Shown here: positions 51,854 to 60,433 of the stretch, piece by piece
Layout of the letters: each line of letters starts with the position of its first letter
Numbering within the stretch: position 1 is the stretch's first letter
NCBI RefSeq assembly: GCF_026340975.1
Contig: NZ_JAPEOS010000002.1
Location: 1,320,501-1,384,500, forward strand
Reading direction: 5' to 3'
From: Streptomyces sp. NBC_01214
GTDB taxonomy: Bacteria > Actinomycetota > Actinomycetes > Streptomycetales > Streptomycetaceae
DNA: 64,000 bases
The notes under the pieces: model-generated
What the model was told of the DNA's origin: nothing
What the model saw: only the letters and a program-made list of their open reading frames with translations
Database searches by the model: none
Position numbers and translations under genes: made by a program

Positions 51854-52349
51854 CCCGGCGGTCGGGCACGGCCGCCGGAAGGTGTCGCGGGTGATCCTGC
51901 TGGACCCGGCGGACCGGATCCTGCTGCTGCACGGCTTCGAACCGGCCGACCCCTCCGACGACTGGTGGTTCACCCCCGGCGGCGGACTGGAGGGGACCGA
52001 GAGCCGGGAGCAGGCCGCACTGCGCGAGCTGGCGGAGGAGACCGGGATCACGGAGGTGGAGCTGGGGCCGGTGCTGTGGCACCGCTACTGCTCCTTCCCC
52101 TTCGACGGGCGGCGCTGGGAACAGGACGAGTGGTACTTCCTCGCCCGGACCGCCCAGACCGAGACCGAGATGGGCGGCCTCACCGAGCTGGAGCGGCGCA
52201 GCGTCACCGGAGCCAGGTGGTGGACCTCCGAGGAACTTCTCGCGGCCCATGAGACGGTGTACCCGACCAGACTCGCCGAGCTGCTCCGTACGCTGCTCGA
52301 CGACGGTCCTCCGGGTGAGCCGGTGGCCCTGGCCCCGGAAATCGTTTAG
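51843..52349 (+). CDS. Nudix hydrolase
   Basis: A 168-residue Nudix-family pyrophosphohydrolase with a complete Nudix box: GGLEGTESREQAALRELAEE then TGI (about residues 43-66). Preceding VSRVILLDPADRILLLHGFE and DDWWFTPGG are usual. GTG 51843 overlaps the last sip gene by 11 bases, so it is co-translated. Substrate unknown; a house-cleaning nucleotide hydrolase is likely. Confidence 0.92.
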   Translation: MSADPAVGHGRRKVSRVILLDPADRILLLHGFEPADPSDDWWFTPGGGLEGTESREQAALRELAEETGITEVELGPVLWHRYCSFPFDGRRWEQDEWYFLARTAQTETEMGGLTELERRSVTGARWWTSEELLAAHETVYPTRLAELLRTLLDDGPPGEPVALAPEIV

Positions 52350-52404
52350 GGGCGCAGGGGCCTGGCGCACAATAGGGGGACGCACGGCTGAAGGGGAACA
52401 TGCC

Positions 52405-52713
52405 ATGAGTGCCGAGGACCTCGAAAAGTACGAGACCGAGATGGAGCTGAAGCTCTATCGGGAGTACCGCGACGTCGTCGGGCTGTTCAAGTATGTGATC
52501 GAGACGGAACGCCGTTTCTACCTCACGAACGACTACGAGATGCAGGTGCATTCGGTTCAGGGGGAGGTGTTCTTCGAGGTCTCCATGGCCGACGCCTGGG
52601 TCTGGGACATGTACCGGCCGGCCCGCTTCGTGAAGCAGGTGCGGGTGCTGACCTTCAAGGACGTGAACATCGAGGAGCTCAACAAGAGCGATCTCGAACT
52701 GCCCGGCAGCTGA
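52405..52713 (+). CDS. DUF2469 family protein
   Basis: A 102-residue actinobacterial protein of unknown function: MSAEDLEKYETEMELKLYRE, YRDVVGLFKYVIETERRFYL, VFFEVSMADAWVWDMYRPAR and FKDVNIEELNKSDLELP. Rich in acidic and aromatic residues, no cysteines, no export signal. ATG 52405 with AAGGGGA. Conserved next to yraN throughout actinobacteria. A perfect terminator follows. Confidence 0.95.
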   Translation: MSAEDLEKYETEMELKLYREYRDVVGLFKYVIETERRFYLTNDYEMQVHSVQGEVFFEVSMADAWVWDMYRPARFVKQVRVLTFKDVNIEELNKSDLELPGS

Positions 52714-52729
52714 GGGCCGGCACCGGCCG

Positions 52730-52762
52730 AACCGCCTCACCCGCAAGGGTGAGGCGGTTTTC
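52730..52762. terminator. Terminator after the DUF2469 gene
   Basis: A perfect 13-bp stem AACCGCCTCACCC / GGGTGAGGCGGTT with the stable GCAA tetraloop, followed by TTCC. Confidence 0.92.
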
Positions 52763-52839
52763 CACAACGGCCGGACTGTCCACCAAGATCCACACGGTGG
52801 GCGGGGGTGCGGGACCGTCGGTGCCGGAGGTGGTGCCGG

Positions 52840-53211
52840 ATGAACGCGAAGGGCGTGGCACAGCAGGCATTGGGGCGGTACGGCGAGGAACTCGCGGCCC
52901 GGCGGCTGACCGAGGCCGGGATGACCGTGATCGCGCGGAACTGGCGGTGCCGCGGCGGCGAGATCGACATCGTCGCCCGGGACGGGGACGCCCTCGTCGT
53001 GTGCGAGGTCAAGACCCGCCGGGCGGGCGAGTTCGAGCATCCGATGGCCGCCGTGCGGCCCGCCAAGGCCGAGCGCTTGCGCACCCTCGCCGGGCGCTGG
53101 CTCGCCGACCACGGTGGACCACCCCCGGGCGGGGTGCGCATCGACCTCGTCGGGGTCCTGGTGCCGCGGCGCGGCGCCCCCCAGGTGGAACACGTCAGGG
53201 GGGTGGCCTGA
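52840..53211 (+). CDS. YraN/UPF0102 family putative endonuclease
   Basis: A 123-residue restriction-endonuclease-like fold protein: GRYGEELAARRLTEAGMTVI, RNWRCRGGEIDIVARDGDAL and VVCEVKTRR, i.e. the GEID…E-V-K active-site pattern of the family. Biochemical role is not established. ATG 52840 follows GGAGGTGG. The stop overlaps the comM ATG (TGATG). The yraN-comM-dprA trio is a conserved DNA-processing operon. Confidence 0.94.
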   Translation: MNAKGVAQQALGRYGEELAARRLTEAGMTVIARNWRCRGGEIDIVARDGDALVVCEVKTRRAGEFEHPMAAVRPAKAERLRTLAGRWLADHGGPPPGGVRIDLVGVLVPRRGAPQVEHVRGVA

Positions 53212-54845
53212 TGGGGTTCGCGCGAGCCTGCTCGGTGGCCCTGGTCGGCGTCGACGGCGTGGTGGTCGAGGTACAGGCCGACCTGGAGCCCGGCGTGGCG
53301 GCCTTCACCCTGGTCGGGTTGCCGGACAAGACCCTGGTCGAGAGCCGGGACCGGGTGCGGGCGGCCGTGGTCAACTCGGGAGCGGCCTGGCCGCAGAAGA
53401 AGCTCACGGTCGGGCTGAGCCCGGCCTCCGTACCGAAATCCGGCGCCGGCTTCGACCTGGCCGTCGCGGCGGCCGTGCTCGGGGCCGCCGAGGTGGTCGA
53501 CCCGGGCGCGATCGCCGACCTCGTCCTCATCGGGGAACTGGGGCTGGACGGGCGCGTGCGCCCGGTCCGCGGGATCCTGCCGGCTGTCCTCGCAGCGGCG
53601 GAGGCCGGCTACCGGCAGGTGGTGGTGCCGCAGCAGTGCGCGGCCGAGGCCGCGCTCGTACCGGACGTCTCGGTCCTCGGCGTACGCAGCCTGCGCCAGC
53701 TCATCGCGGTCCTGACCGGCGGGGAGGTGCCCGAAGAGGAGCCGGGCGACCCGCCCGGCAGGCCGGACCCGATGCTGGCCGGACTGCTCGTCCCCGGGGC
53801 GGGACTGGGCACGGGCCTCGCCCGGGGCCGGCCCGGCCGGGAGGACGGCACGGACTTCCCCGACCTCGCCGACGTGGCCGGGCAGCACACGGCGCGCCGC
53901 GCCCTGGAGGTGGCGGCCGCCGGAGGGCACCACCTCTTCCTCAGCGGACCGCCCGGAGCGGGCAAGACCATGCTCGCCGAGCGGCTGCCCTGGCTCCTGC
54001 CGCAGCTCACCCGTCAGGATTCCGTGGAGGTCACGGCCGTCCACTCGGTCGCGGGAATCCTCCCGCCCGGCGAACCGCTGGTCGCCCGGCCGCCCTACTG
54101 CGCGCCGCACCATTCGGCGACCATGCAGTCGCTGGTGGGCGGCGGGACCGGGATCCCCCGGCCCGGGGCGGTCTCCCTGGCCCACCGCGGCGTGCTCTTT
54201 TTGGACGAGGCCGCGGAGTTCCACAGCCGGGCGCTGGACGCGCTGCGGCAGCCCCTCGAATCGGGGCACGTGGTCATCGCCCGCGCCGCCGGAGTGGTAA
54301 GGCTGCCCGCCCGGTTCCTGATGGTGCTCGCCGCCAACCCGTGCCCGTGCGGGCGCCACACCCTGCACGGAGCAGGCTGCGAATGCCCGCCTTCGGTGAT
54401 CCGCCGTTACCAGGCGCGGCTGTCCGGGCCGTTGCTCGACCGGGTCGACCTGAGGGTGGAGGTCGAGCCGGTGACCCGCGGCGACCTGCTCGGGCAGGGC
54501 GGCCGCGGGGAATCCACCGCGGTGGTCGCCGACCGGGTGCGTCAGGCCCGGGAGCGCGCCGCGGCCCGGCTCGCCGACACGCCGTGGCGGCTCAACTCCG
54601 AGGTGCCCGGGCAGGAACTGCGCACCCGGTGGCAGGCCGGGCCCGGCGCCCTGGCCCCCGCCGAGCGCGATCTGGAACGCGGGCTGCTCACCGCCCGCGG
54701 GCTGGACCGGGTGTTGCGGGTCGCCTGGACGGTGGCCGACCTGCGGGGGCGGGACCGGCCCGAGGCGCTGGACGTGGCCGTGGCGCTGGAGCTGCGGACC
54801 GGGATCGCCCGCGGGGCGATGTCGCTGCCGGGGGCCCGGACATGA
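53211..54845 (+). CDS. comM: YifB/ComM family Mg-chelatase-like AAA+ ATPase
   Basis: A 544-residue AAA+ protein. N-terminal S5/Lon-like domain (ARACSVALVGVDGVVVEVQA, GLPDKTLVESRDRVRAAVVN), Walker A LSGPPGAGKTMLAERLPWLL (about residue 245), Walker B GVLFLDEAAEFHSRALDALR, and the cysteine region ANPCPCGRHTLHGAGCECPP. ComM in Gram-negatives is a branch-migration helicase for natural transformation; in Streptomyces the role is unclear. Coupled to yraN and dprA by overlapping starts. Confidence 0.95.
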   Translation: MGFARACSVALVGVDGVVVEVQADLEPGVAAFTLVGLPDKTLVESRDRVRAAVVNSGAAWPQKKLTVGLSPASVPKSGAGFDLAVAAAVLGAAEVVDPGAIADLVLIGELGLDGRVRPVRGILPAVLAAAEAGYRQVVVPQQCAAEAALVPDVSVLGVRSLRQLIAVLTGGEVPEEEPGDPPGRPDPMLAGLLVPGAGLGTGLARGRPGREDGTDFPDLADVAGQHTARRALEVAAAGGHHLFLSGPPGAGKTMLAERLPWLLPQLTRQDSVEVTAVHSVAGILPPGEPLVARPPYCAPHHSATMQSLVGGGTGIPRPGAVSLAHRGVLFLDEAAEFHSRALDALRQPLESGHVVIARAAGVVRLPARFLMVLAANPCPCGRHTLHGAGCECPPSVIRRYQARLSGPLLDRVDLRVEVEPVTRGDLLGQGGRGESTAVVADRVRQARERAAARLADTPWRLNSEVPGQELRTRWQAGPGALAPAERDLERGLLTARGLDRVLRVAWTVADLRGRDRPEALDVAVALELRTGIARGAMSLPGART

Positions 54846-56017
54846 CCGGCTCCGGGGACGCGGAAACGCTGGCGCGGGCGGCGCTCACCCGGGTGCTGGA
54901 GCCCGGCGATGCGCACGGCGGGCGGTGGCTGCGGGAGTTCGGCGCGGTGCGGCTGATGCAGCTGCTGACCGCCCCCGGGGCGGAGCCCGACGTCCTGTCC
55001 GGGGTGGGGCCCGAGCGGCTCGCCGGGTACCGCAGACGGGCCGAGCTGGCCGAACCCGAGCGGGACCTGGCGGACGCCGCCGGGGCCGGAGGCCGGTTCG
55101 TCCATCCGGGATCGGCGCAGTGGCCGACCCAGCTCGACGACCTGGGCGACGAGCGGCCCGTCGGACTGTGGCTGCGGGGCCGGCCGAACCTCCGCACCTG
55201 GGCACTGCGTTCGGTCTCCGTGGTCGGCGCCCGCGCCTGCACCCCGTACGGCGCACACATGGCCCAGGTCCTGGCCGCCGGACTCGCCGAGCGGGGCTGG
55301 GTCGTGGTGTCCGGCGCCGCGTTCGGGATCGACGGCGCCGCCCACCGGGGGGCCCTCGCCTCGGGCGGCGCGACCGCGGCGGTGCTGGCCTGCGGGGTGG
55401 ACGTCGCCTACCCGCGCGGACATGCCGGGCTGCTCGGCCGGATCGCCGGGCAGGGGCTGATCCTCGGGGAGCTGCCACCGGGCAGCCACCCGACGCCCAG
55501 CCGGTTCGTCCTGCGCAACCGGGTCATCGCCGCCCTCACCCGGGGCACGGTCGTCGTGGAGGCAGCGCACCGCAGCGGCTCGCTGGTCACGGCCCGGCGG
55601 GCGCAGCGCCTGGGGCGGTTCACCATGGGCGTCCCCGGGCCCGCCACCAGCGGGCTCTCCGCCGGGGTGCACGAACTGCTGCGGGGCGAGGCCGTGGTCG
55701 TCACCGACGCGGCCGAGGTGGTCGAACTGGTCGGGGCCATGGGCGAGCTGGCTCCCGAGCGGCGCGGCCCGGTGCTCGCCCGGGACCTGCTGGACCCGGA
55801 CGCCGCCCGTGTGCTCGAAGCGCTGCCCGCCGGCCGCCCGGCGGACGTGGCCGAGCTGGCACTTGCCTCCGGCACCGGCATCGATGAAGTCATCGGCAGA
55901 CTGTACGAACTTCACTCTCTGGGGTTCGTCGAACGGCAGGGCGACGGCTGGCAGTTGAGCAGACAAACGGCTGGAGGAGGCACACAAACCGGAGCCGCCC
56001 GGCGAGGCGGTCGTTGA
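54842..56017 (+). CDS. dprA: DNA processing protein DprA (Smf)
   Basis: A 391-residue Rossmann-fold single-strand DNA-binding protein that loads RecA in competent bacteria. VVGARACTPYGAHMAQVLAA, VVSGAAFGIDGAAHRGALAS, VLACGVDVAYPRGHAGLLGR, SRFVLRNRVIAALTRGTVVV and VEAAHRSGSLVTARRA are the family core; a C-terminal winged helix (VAELALASGTGIDEVIGRLY) follows. ATG 54842 overlaps the comM stop (ATGA). No other competence genes are in view. Confidence 0.96.
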   Translation: MTGSGDAETLARAALTRVLEPGDAHGGRWLREFGAVRLMQLLTAPGAEPDVLSGVGPERLAGYRRRAELAEPERDLADAAGAGGRFVHPGSAQWPTQLDDLGDERPVGLWLRGRPNLRTWALRSVSVVGARACTPYGAHMAQVLAAGLAERGWVVVSGAAFGIDGAAHRGALASGGATAAVLACGVDVAYPRGHAGLLGRIAGQGLILGELPPGSHPTPSRFVLRNRVIAALTRGTVVVEAAHRSGSLVTARRAQRLGRFTMGVPGPATSGLSAGVHELLRGEAVVVTDAAEVVELVGAMGELAPERRGPVLARDLLDPDAARVLEALPAGRPADVAELALASGTGIDEVIGRLYELHSLGFVERQGDGWQLSRQTAGGGTQTGAARRGGR

Positions 56018-56226
56018 CCTGGGGTGTTCCGGTGAAAGAGTGAAAGCGATGAGAGACGCGGTCTTCCCGGTGGCGGTCGCCGGGACCGAGCGCCAGGCGC
56101 CGGTCCCGGGGCGCCCGCGCGAGTTCGGGCGCCTTCCGGCCCCCGCGCCATCCCGTACTCTTCGCGCACCGCGACAATCTCGTCACGCTACGCTCCCAAG
56201 GAATCCGGCTCCGGCAAAGGCGAAGC

Positions 56227-57063
56227 ATGCCCCAGCACACCTCAGGGTCCGACCGCGCTGCGGTGCCCCCCGCTGCCTGCGGCAGCGTGCGGTCCACCGC
56301 GCCCTCGTCCCTGGAGGTGCTGTGGCGCTCGTACAAGGAGTCGGGTGACGAGCGGCTGCGGGAGCAGCTGATCCTGCACTACTCGCCCCTGGTGAAGTAC
56401 GTGGCGGGCCGCGTCAGCGTGGGCCTGCCGCCCAACGTGGAACAGGCCGACTTCGTCTCCTCCGGGGTCTTCGGGCTGATCGACGCCATCGAGAAGTTCG
56501 ACATCGACCGGTCGATCAAGTTCGAGACGTACGCGATCACCCGGATCCGCGGCGCGATGATCGACGAGCTGCGGGCGCTGGACTGGATCCCGCGCTCGGT
56601 CCGGCAGAAGGCGCGCGCCGTGGAACGGGCCTACGCCACGCTGGAGGCCCAACTGCGGCGCACCCCGACGGAGAGCGAGGTCGCCGGGGAGATGGGGATC
56701 GGCGTGGAGGACCTCCACACCGTCTTCAGCCAGTTGTCGCTGGCCAACGTGGTCGCCCTGGAAGAGCTGCTGCACGTCGGCGGGGAGGGCGGCGACCGCC
56801 TCTCGCTGATGGACACCCTGGAGGACACCGCCGCCGACAACCCGGTGGCGGTGGCCGAGGACCGCGAGCTGCGGCGGCTGTTGGCGCGGGCCATCAACAC
56901 GCTGCCCGAGCGGGAGAAGACCGTGGTGACCCTCTACTACTACGAGGGCCTCACCCTGGCCGAGATCGGCAACGTCCTCGGCGTCACCGAGAGCCGGGTC
57001 AGCCAGATCCACACCAAGTCCGTTTTGCAGTTGCGCGCAAAGTTGGCAGATGTGGGGAGGTGA
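56227..57063 (+). CDS. whiG: Sporulation RNA polymerase sigma factor WhiG
   Basis: A 278-residue sigma factor of the FliA/sigma-28 group that commits aerial hyphae to sporulation in Streptomyces. Region 2: EQLILHYSPLVKYVAGRVSV, FGLIDAIEKFDIDRSIKFET, RGAMIDELRALDWIPRSVRQ; region 3; region 4: NTLPEREKTVVTLYYYEGLT, LGVTESRVSQIHTKSVLQLR. N-terminus MPQHTSGSDRAA matches Streptomyces WhiG from memory. ATG 56227. The 209 bases upstream hold its promoter; I do not recognise a specific box. Confidence 0.97.
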   Translation: MPQHTSGSDRAAVPPAACGSVRSTAPSSLEVLWRSYKESGDERLREQLILHYSPLVKYVAGRVSVGLPPNVEQADFVSSGVFGLIDAIEKFDIDRSIKFETYAITRIRGAMIDELRALDWIPRSVRQKARAVERAYATLEAQLRRTPTESEVAGEMGIGVEDLHTVFSQLSLANVVALEELLHVGGEGGDRLSLMDTLEDTAADNPVAVAEDRELRRLLARAINTLPEREKTVVTLYYYEGLTLAEIGNVLGVTESRVSQIHTKSVLQLRAKLADVGR

Positions 57064-57091
57064 GCTTGCGCTACCTCCGTAGAGTGGATGC

Positions 57092-57673
57092 GTGCCCAGG
57101 ATTCGAGCGGCCTCCGTGGCCGAGCACCGGTCGATGCAGCGCGGCGCCCTCTTGGACGCCGCGCGTTCCCTGCTGTCCGAAGGCGGGACGGAGGCGCTGA
57201 CCTTCCCCGCCCTCGCGGAGCGGACCGGGCTCGCCCGGTCGTCCGTGTACGAGTACTTCCGCTCCCGTGCCGCCGTGGTCGAAGAACTGTGCGCCGTGGA
57301 CTTCCCCGTGTGGGCCGCCGAGATCGAAGCGGCGATGGAGCAGGCGCAGTCGCCGGAGGCGAAGATCGAGGCCTACGTGCGCAGCCAGTTGGGGCTGGTG
57401 GGCGACCGGCGGCACCGGGCGGTCGTGGCCATCTCGGCCAGCGAGCTGGATGCGGGGGCCCGCGAGAAGATCCGCGCGGCCCACGGCGGGCTGGTGGCGA
57501 TGATCGTCGAGGCGCTGGGCGGGCTGGGACACGCCGAGCCGCGACTGGCCGCCATGCTGTTGCAGGGGGTCGTGGACGCCGCCGTGCGGCGGATCGAGCT
57601 CGGCGCGGCGGAGGATCCCGCCGTCGTGACGGAGGCCGCCGTCGCCATGGCCCTGCGGGGCGTCCGGGGCTGA
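57092..57673 (+). CDS. TetR-family regulator
   Basis: A 193-residue regulator with an N-terminal helix-turn-helix: RGALLDAARSLLSEGGTEAL, then FPALAERTGLARSSVYEYFR. The C-terminal half is the helical ligand domain without recognisable specificity. Start GTG 57092, 28 bases after whiG, so possibly co-transcribed. Convergent with the M23-like gene. No operator could be assigned. Confidence 0.92.
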   Translation: MPRIRAASVAEHRSMQRGALLDAARSLLSEGGTEALTFPALAERTGLARSSVYEYFRSRAAVVEELCAVDFPVWAAEIEAAMEQAQSPEAKIEAYVRSQLGLVGDRRHRAVVAISASELDAGAREKIRAAHGGLVAMIVEALGGLGHAEPRLAAMLLQGVVDAAVRRIELGAAEDPAVVTEAAVAMALRGVRG

Positions 57674-57705
57674 GGCCCCAGGGGCAGCACCCGCGGCCCC
57701 GTACC

Positions 57706-58173
57706 TCAATCGTCGGCCGGGTGCCCGGCCGGTAGGAGGCGTGGTGTCGGGCGCGGGAGGAGGGTGAGCGGGTTGAGGTACGCCTCGCCCGCCAAGAGGC
57801 CCCAGTGCAGGCATGACGCCGGGCAGTGCGAGCCGTCCGTCAGAACCGCCACCACCTGGCCCGCAACCACCTGCTCGCCCTCCGCGACCAGGGGCCGCAC
57901 CGGCTCGTAGGTGGTGCGCAGCCCGTTCGGCAGGGCCAGCGAGAGCACTCCGCGCCCGGCGACGGGCCCGGCGTGGTGGACCCGGCCGGCCGCCACCGCC
58001 CGGAGCTCCGCGCCCACCGGCGCGGACAGGTCCACACCGCGGTGACCGGCCGCGTAGGGGGTCGGCGGCGGGTCCCACCAGCGGGCCACCGACAGCGGAG
58101 CGGGCAGCGGGCGGACCCCGGGAAGGGTCGCCTGGGTCAGGGCCAGGAGCAGGCTGAGCAGCAAGGTCGTCAT
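57706..58173 (-). CDS. M23 peptidase-like secreted protein
   Basis: A 155-residue LytM/M23-fold protein with a signal sequence (MTTLLLSLLLALTQATLPGV). Zinc-site remnants HRGVDLSAPVGAELRAVAAG (HxxxD) and CLHWGLLAG are present, though the second site reads LHWG where active enzymes have HxH, so activity is uncertain; AGRVHHAGPVAGRGVLSLAL fits the fold. Two cysteines (CPASC) probably form a disulfide. ATG 58173; a longer frame to 58299 has no ribosome site. Divergent from rpsB. Confidence 0.88.
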   Translation of the reverse strand: MTTLLLSLLLALTQATLPGVRPLPAPLSVARWWDPPPTPYAAGHRGVDLSAPVGAELRAVAAGRVHHAGPVAGRGVLSLALPNGLRTTYEPVRPLVAEGEQVVAGQVVAVLTDGSHCPASCLHWGLLAGEAYLNPLTLLPRPTPRLLPAGHPADD

Positions 58174-58423
58174 GGGACCCAGCGTCCCGCGCACGCCCGG
58201 GCCGCCGCCCCGGCCTGTGGACGGCCGGGGCACTGTGGACAACGGCGTCACCCGGCATACCGCCGGGTCCCGTACACTTCTTGTGGCGATCCGGGTCACC
58301 GGGTCGACTTCGCACGCCCCAACACCAGGCTGAAACGGCCAGGTGGCAGCGTCTCTCGGTCCCTCATGGGGGCAGGGCGCGGTGGGGCGTCAGGAACCAA
58401 ACCGAGAAACCAAGGAGATGGCC

Positions 58424-59299
58424 ATGGCCGTCGTCACGATGCGGGAGCTGCTGGAAAGCGGCGTCCACTTCGGTCACCAGACCCGCCGTTGGAACCCGAA
58501 GATGAAGCGCTTCATCTTCACGGAGCGCAACGGCATCTACATCATCGACCTGCTGCAGTCGCTGTCGTACATCGACCGCGCCTACGAGTTCGTGAAGGAG
58601 ACCGTCGCGCACGGTGGCTCCATCATGTTCGTCGGTACCAAGAAGCAGGCCCAGGAGGCCATCGCCGAGCAGGCGACGCGCGTTGGTATGCCGTACGTCA
58701 ACCAGCGCTGGCTGGGTGGCATGCTCACCAACTTCTCCACCGTCTACAAGCGCCTCCAGCGTCTGAAGGAGCTTGAGGCGATCGACTTCGAGGACGTCGC
58801 CGCCTCGGGTCTCACCAAGAAGGAGCTCCTGGTCCTCTCCCGCGAGAAGACCAAGCTGGAGAAGACCCTCGGTGGTATCCGCGAGATGTCGAAGGTTCCC
58901 AGCGCCGTCTGGATCGTCGACACCAAGAAGGAGCACATCGCCGTCGGTGAGGCGCGCAAGCTCCACATCCCGGTCGTCGCGATCCTCGACACCAACTGCG
59001 ACCCCGACGAGGTCGACTACAAGATCCCGGGCAACGACGACGCGATCCGTTCCGTCACCCTGCTCACCCGCGTGATCGCCGACGCCGTCGCCGAGGGCCT
59101 CATCGCCCGCTCCGGCGCTGCGACCGGTGACTCGAAGCCGGGCGAGAAGGCCGCCGCCGAGCCGCTCGCCGAGTGGGAGCGCGACCTGCTCGAGGGCGAG
59201 AAGAAGGCCGACGACGCCGAGGCCGCCCCGGCCGAGGCCGCTGCCGCCCCGGCCGCCGAGGCTGTCGAGGCCCCGGCCGCCGACGCCGAGCAGGCCTGA
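58424..59299 (+). CDS. rpsB: 30S ribosomal protein S2
   Basis: A 291-residue S2: AVVTMRELLESGVHFGHQTR, RFIFTERNGIYIIDLLQSLS, MPYVNQRWLGGMLTNFSTVY, VWIVDTKKEHIAVGEARKLH, and VDYKIPGNDDAIRSVTLLTR. The C-terminal 50 residues are an Ala/Glu/Pro-rich tail common in actinobacteria. ATG 58424, six bases after AAGGAG. The 250-base gap upstream is large enough for promoter and leader. Pairs with tsf. Confidence 0.98.
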   Translation: MAVVTMRELLESGVHFGHQTRRWNPKMKRFIFTERNGIYIIDLLQSLSYIDRAYEFVKETVAHGGSIMFVGTKKQAQEAIAEQATRVGMPYVNQRWLGGMLTNFSTVYKRLQRLKELEAIDFEDVAASGLTKKELLVLSREKTKLEKTLGGIREMSKVPSAVWIVDTKKEHIAVGEARKLHIPVVAILDTNCDPDEVDYKIPGNDDAIRSVTLLTRVIADAVAEGLIARSGAATGDSKPGEKAAAEPLAEWERDLLEGEKKADDAEAAPAEAAAAPAAEAVEAPAADAEQA

Positions 59300-59311
59300 C
59301 CCACTGAGAGC

Positions 59312-59391
59312 GCCCGGCGTTCACGCGCCGGGCACTCACAGCACGGACGATGACGGCGGGGGAGCCGCGCCCAGGGCGCGGCGCCTCCGCC
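59312..59391 (+). terminator. Two hairpins between rpsB and tsf
   Basis: GCCCGGCG…CGCCGGGC (59312-59333), then a larger imperfect hairpin GGCGGGGGAGCCGCGCCC / GGGCGCGGCGCCTCCGCC (about 59355-59391). Neither has a T-run, so partial attenuation or RNA processing is more likely than full termination. Confidence 0.65.
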
Positions 59392-59434
59392 GTTCACCCG
59401 TAGATCTACGACTTCGAGAGAGAATCACAGACTC

Positions 59435-60271
59435 ATGGCGAACTACACCGCCGCTGACGTCAAGAAGCTCCGCGAGCTCACCGGCGCCGGCATGCTGGAC
59501 TGCAAGAACGCGCTCGTGGACGCCGACGGTGACGTCGACAAGGCCCAGGAAGCCCTCCGCATCAAGGGTCAGAAGGGCGTCGCCAAGCGCGAGGGCCGTT
59601 CTGCCGAGAACGGCGCCGTCGTCTCCCTCATCGCCGACGACAACACCTCCGGTGTCATCGTCGAGCTGAAGTGCGAGACCGACTTCGTCGCCAAGGGCGA
59701 GAAGTTCCTGGCCGTCGCCAACGAGCTGGCCGCGCACGTCGCCGCCACCTCCCCGGCCGACATCGAGGCGCTGCTCGCGTCCGAGATCAAGCCGGGCCAG
59801 ACCGTCACCGCCTTCGTCGACGAGGCCAACGCCAACCTCGGCGAGAAGATCGTCCTGGACCGCTTCGCGCAGTTCAGCGGCGGCTACGTGGCTGCGTACA
59901 TGCACCGCACGATGCCCGACCTGCCGTTCCAGATCGGCGTCCTGGTCGAGCTCGACAAGGAGAACGCCGAGGTCGCCCGCGGCGTCGCGCAGCACATCGC
60001 CGCGTTCGCCCCGCAGTGGCTGTCCGCCGAGGACGTCCCGGCCGAGAAGGTCGAGTCCGAGCGTCGCATCGCCGAAGAGGTCACCCGCGCGGAGGGCAAG
60101 CCCGAGGCTGCCATCGCGAAGATCGTCGAGGGTCGCGTCAACGGCTTCTTCAAGGACGCCACGCTGCTCGGCCAGGCCTACGCCCTGGACAACAAGAAGT
60201 CCGTCCAGAAGGTTCTGGACGAGGCCGGTGTCACCCTGAAGCGCTTCACCCGCATCAAGGTCGGCATCTGA
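59435..60271 (+). CDS. tsf: Elongation factor Ts
   Basis: A 278-residue nucleotide exchange factor for EF-Tu. ANYTAADVKKLRELTGAGML, DCKNALVDADGDVDKAQEAL (signature 1), ELKCETDFVAKGEKFLAVAN (signature 2 with TDFV) and core domain FAQFSGGYVAAYMH. ATG 59435. The downstream stem-loop separates it from pyrH. Confidence 0.98.
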   Translation: MANYTAADVKKLRELTGAGMLDCKNALVDADGDVDKAQEALRIKGQKGVAKREGRSAENGAVVSLIADDNTSGVIVELKCETDFVAKGEKFLAVANELAAHVAATSPADIEALLASEIKPGQTVTAFVDEANANLGEKIVLDRFAQFSGGYVAAYMHRTMPDLPFQIGVLVELDKENAEVARGVAQHIAAFAPQWLSAEDVPAEKVESERRIAEEVTRAEGKPEAAIAKIVEGRVNGFFKDATLLGQAYALDNKKSVQKVLDEAGVTLKRFTRIKVGI

Positions 60272-60358
60272 GTCCGTCCGTACGCGACGGACACCGGACC
60301 CCGGTAGGGTCTGAGGCAGTCGTCCGCGCTTGCGCGAGGCGACCGCAGATCTGACGAG

Positions 60359-60408
60359 GAGGCCATTGCCGTAGAGGGAACCGCAAGGACCCACCGGCAA
60401 TGGCCTTC
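60359..60408 (+). promoter_or_regulatory. Stem-loop between tsf and pyrH
   Basis: AGGCCATTGCCG and CGGCAATGGCCT form a perfect 12-bp stem enclosing about 24 bases, followed by TCTTCG; the second arm ends 26 bases before the pyrH ATG. It may be a terminator/attenuator or an mRNA 5' structure for pyrH. Confidence 0.7.
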
Positions 60409-60433
60409 TTCGTATGTGCACGAGGAGATCTCC

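Noticed and set aside
52840..56017. Natural competence locus
   Set aside because: yraN-comM-dprA are a conserved housekeeping trio; no uptake genes are present, so competence cannot be inferred.
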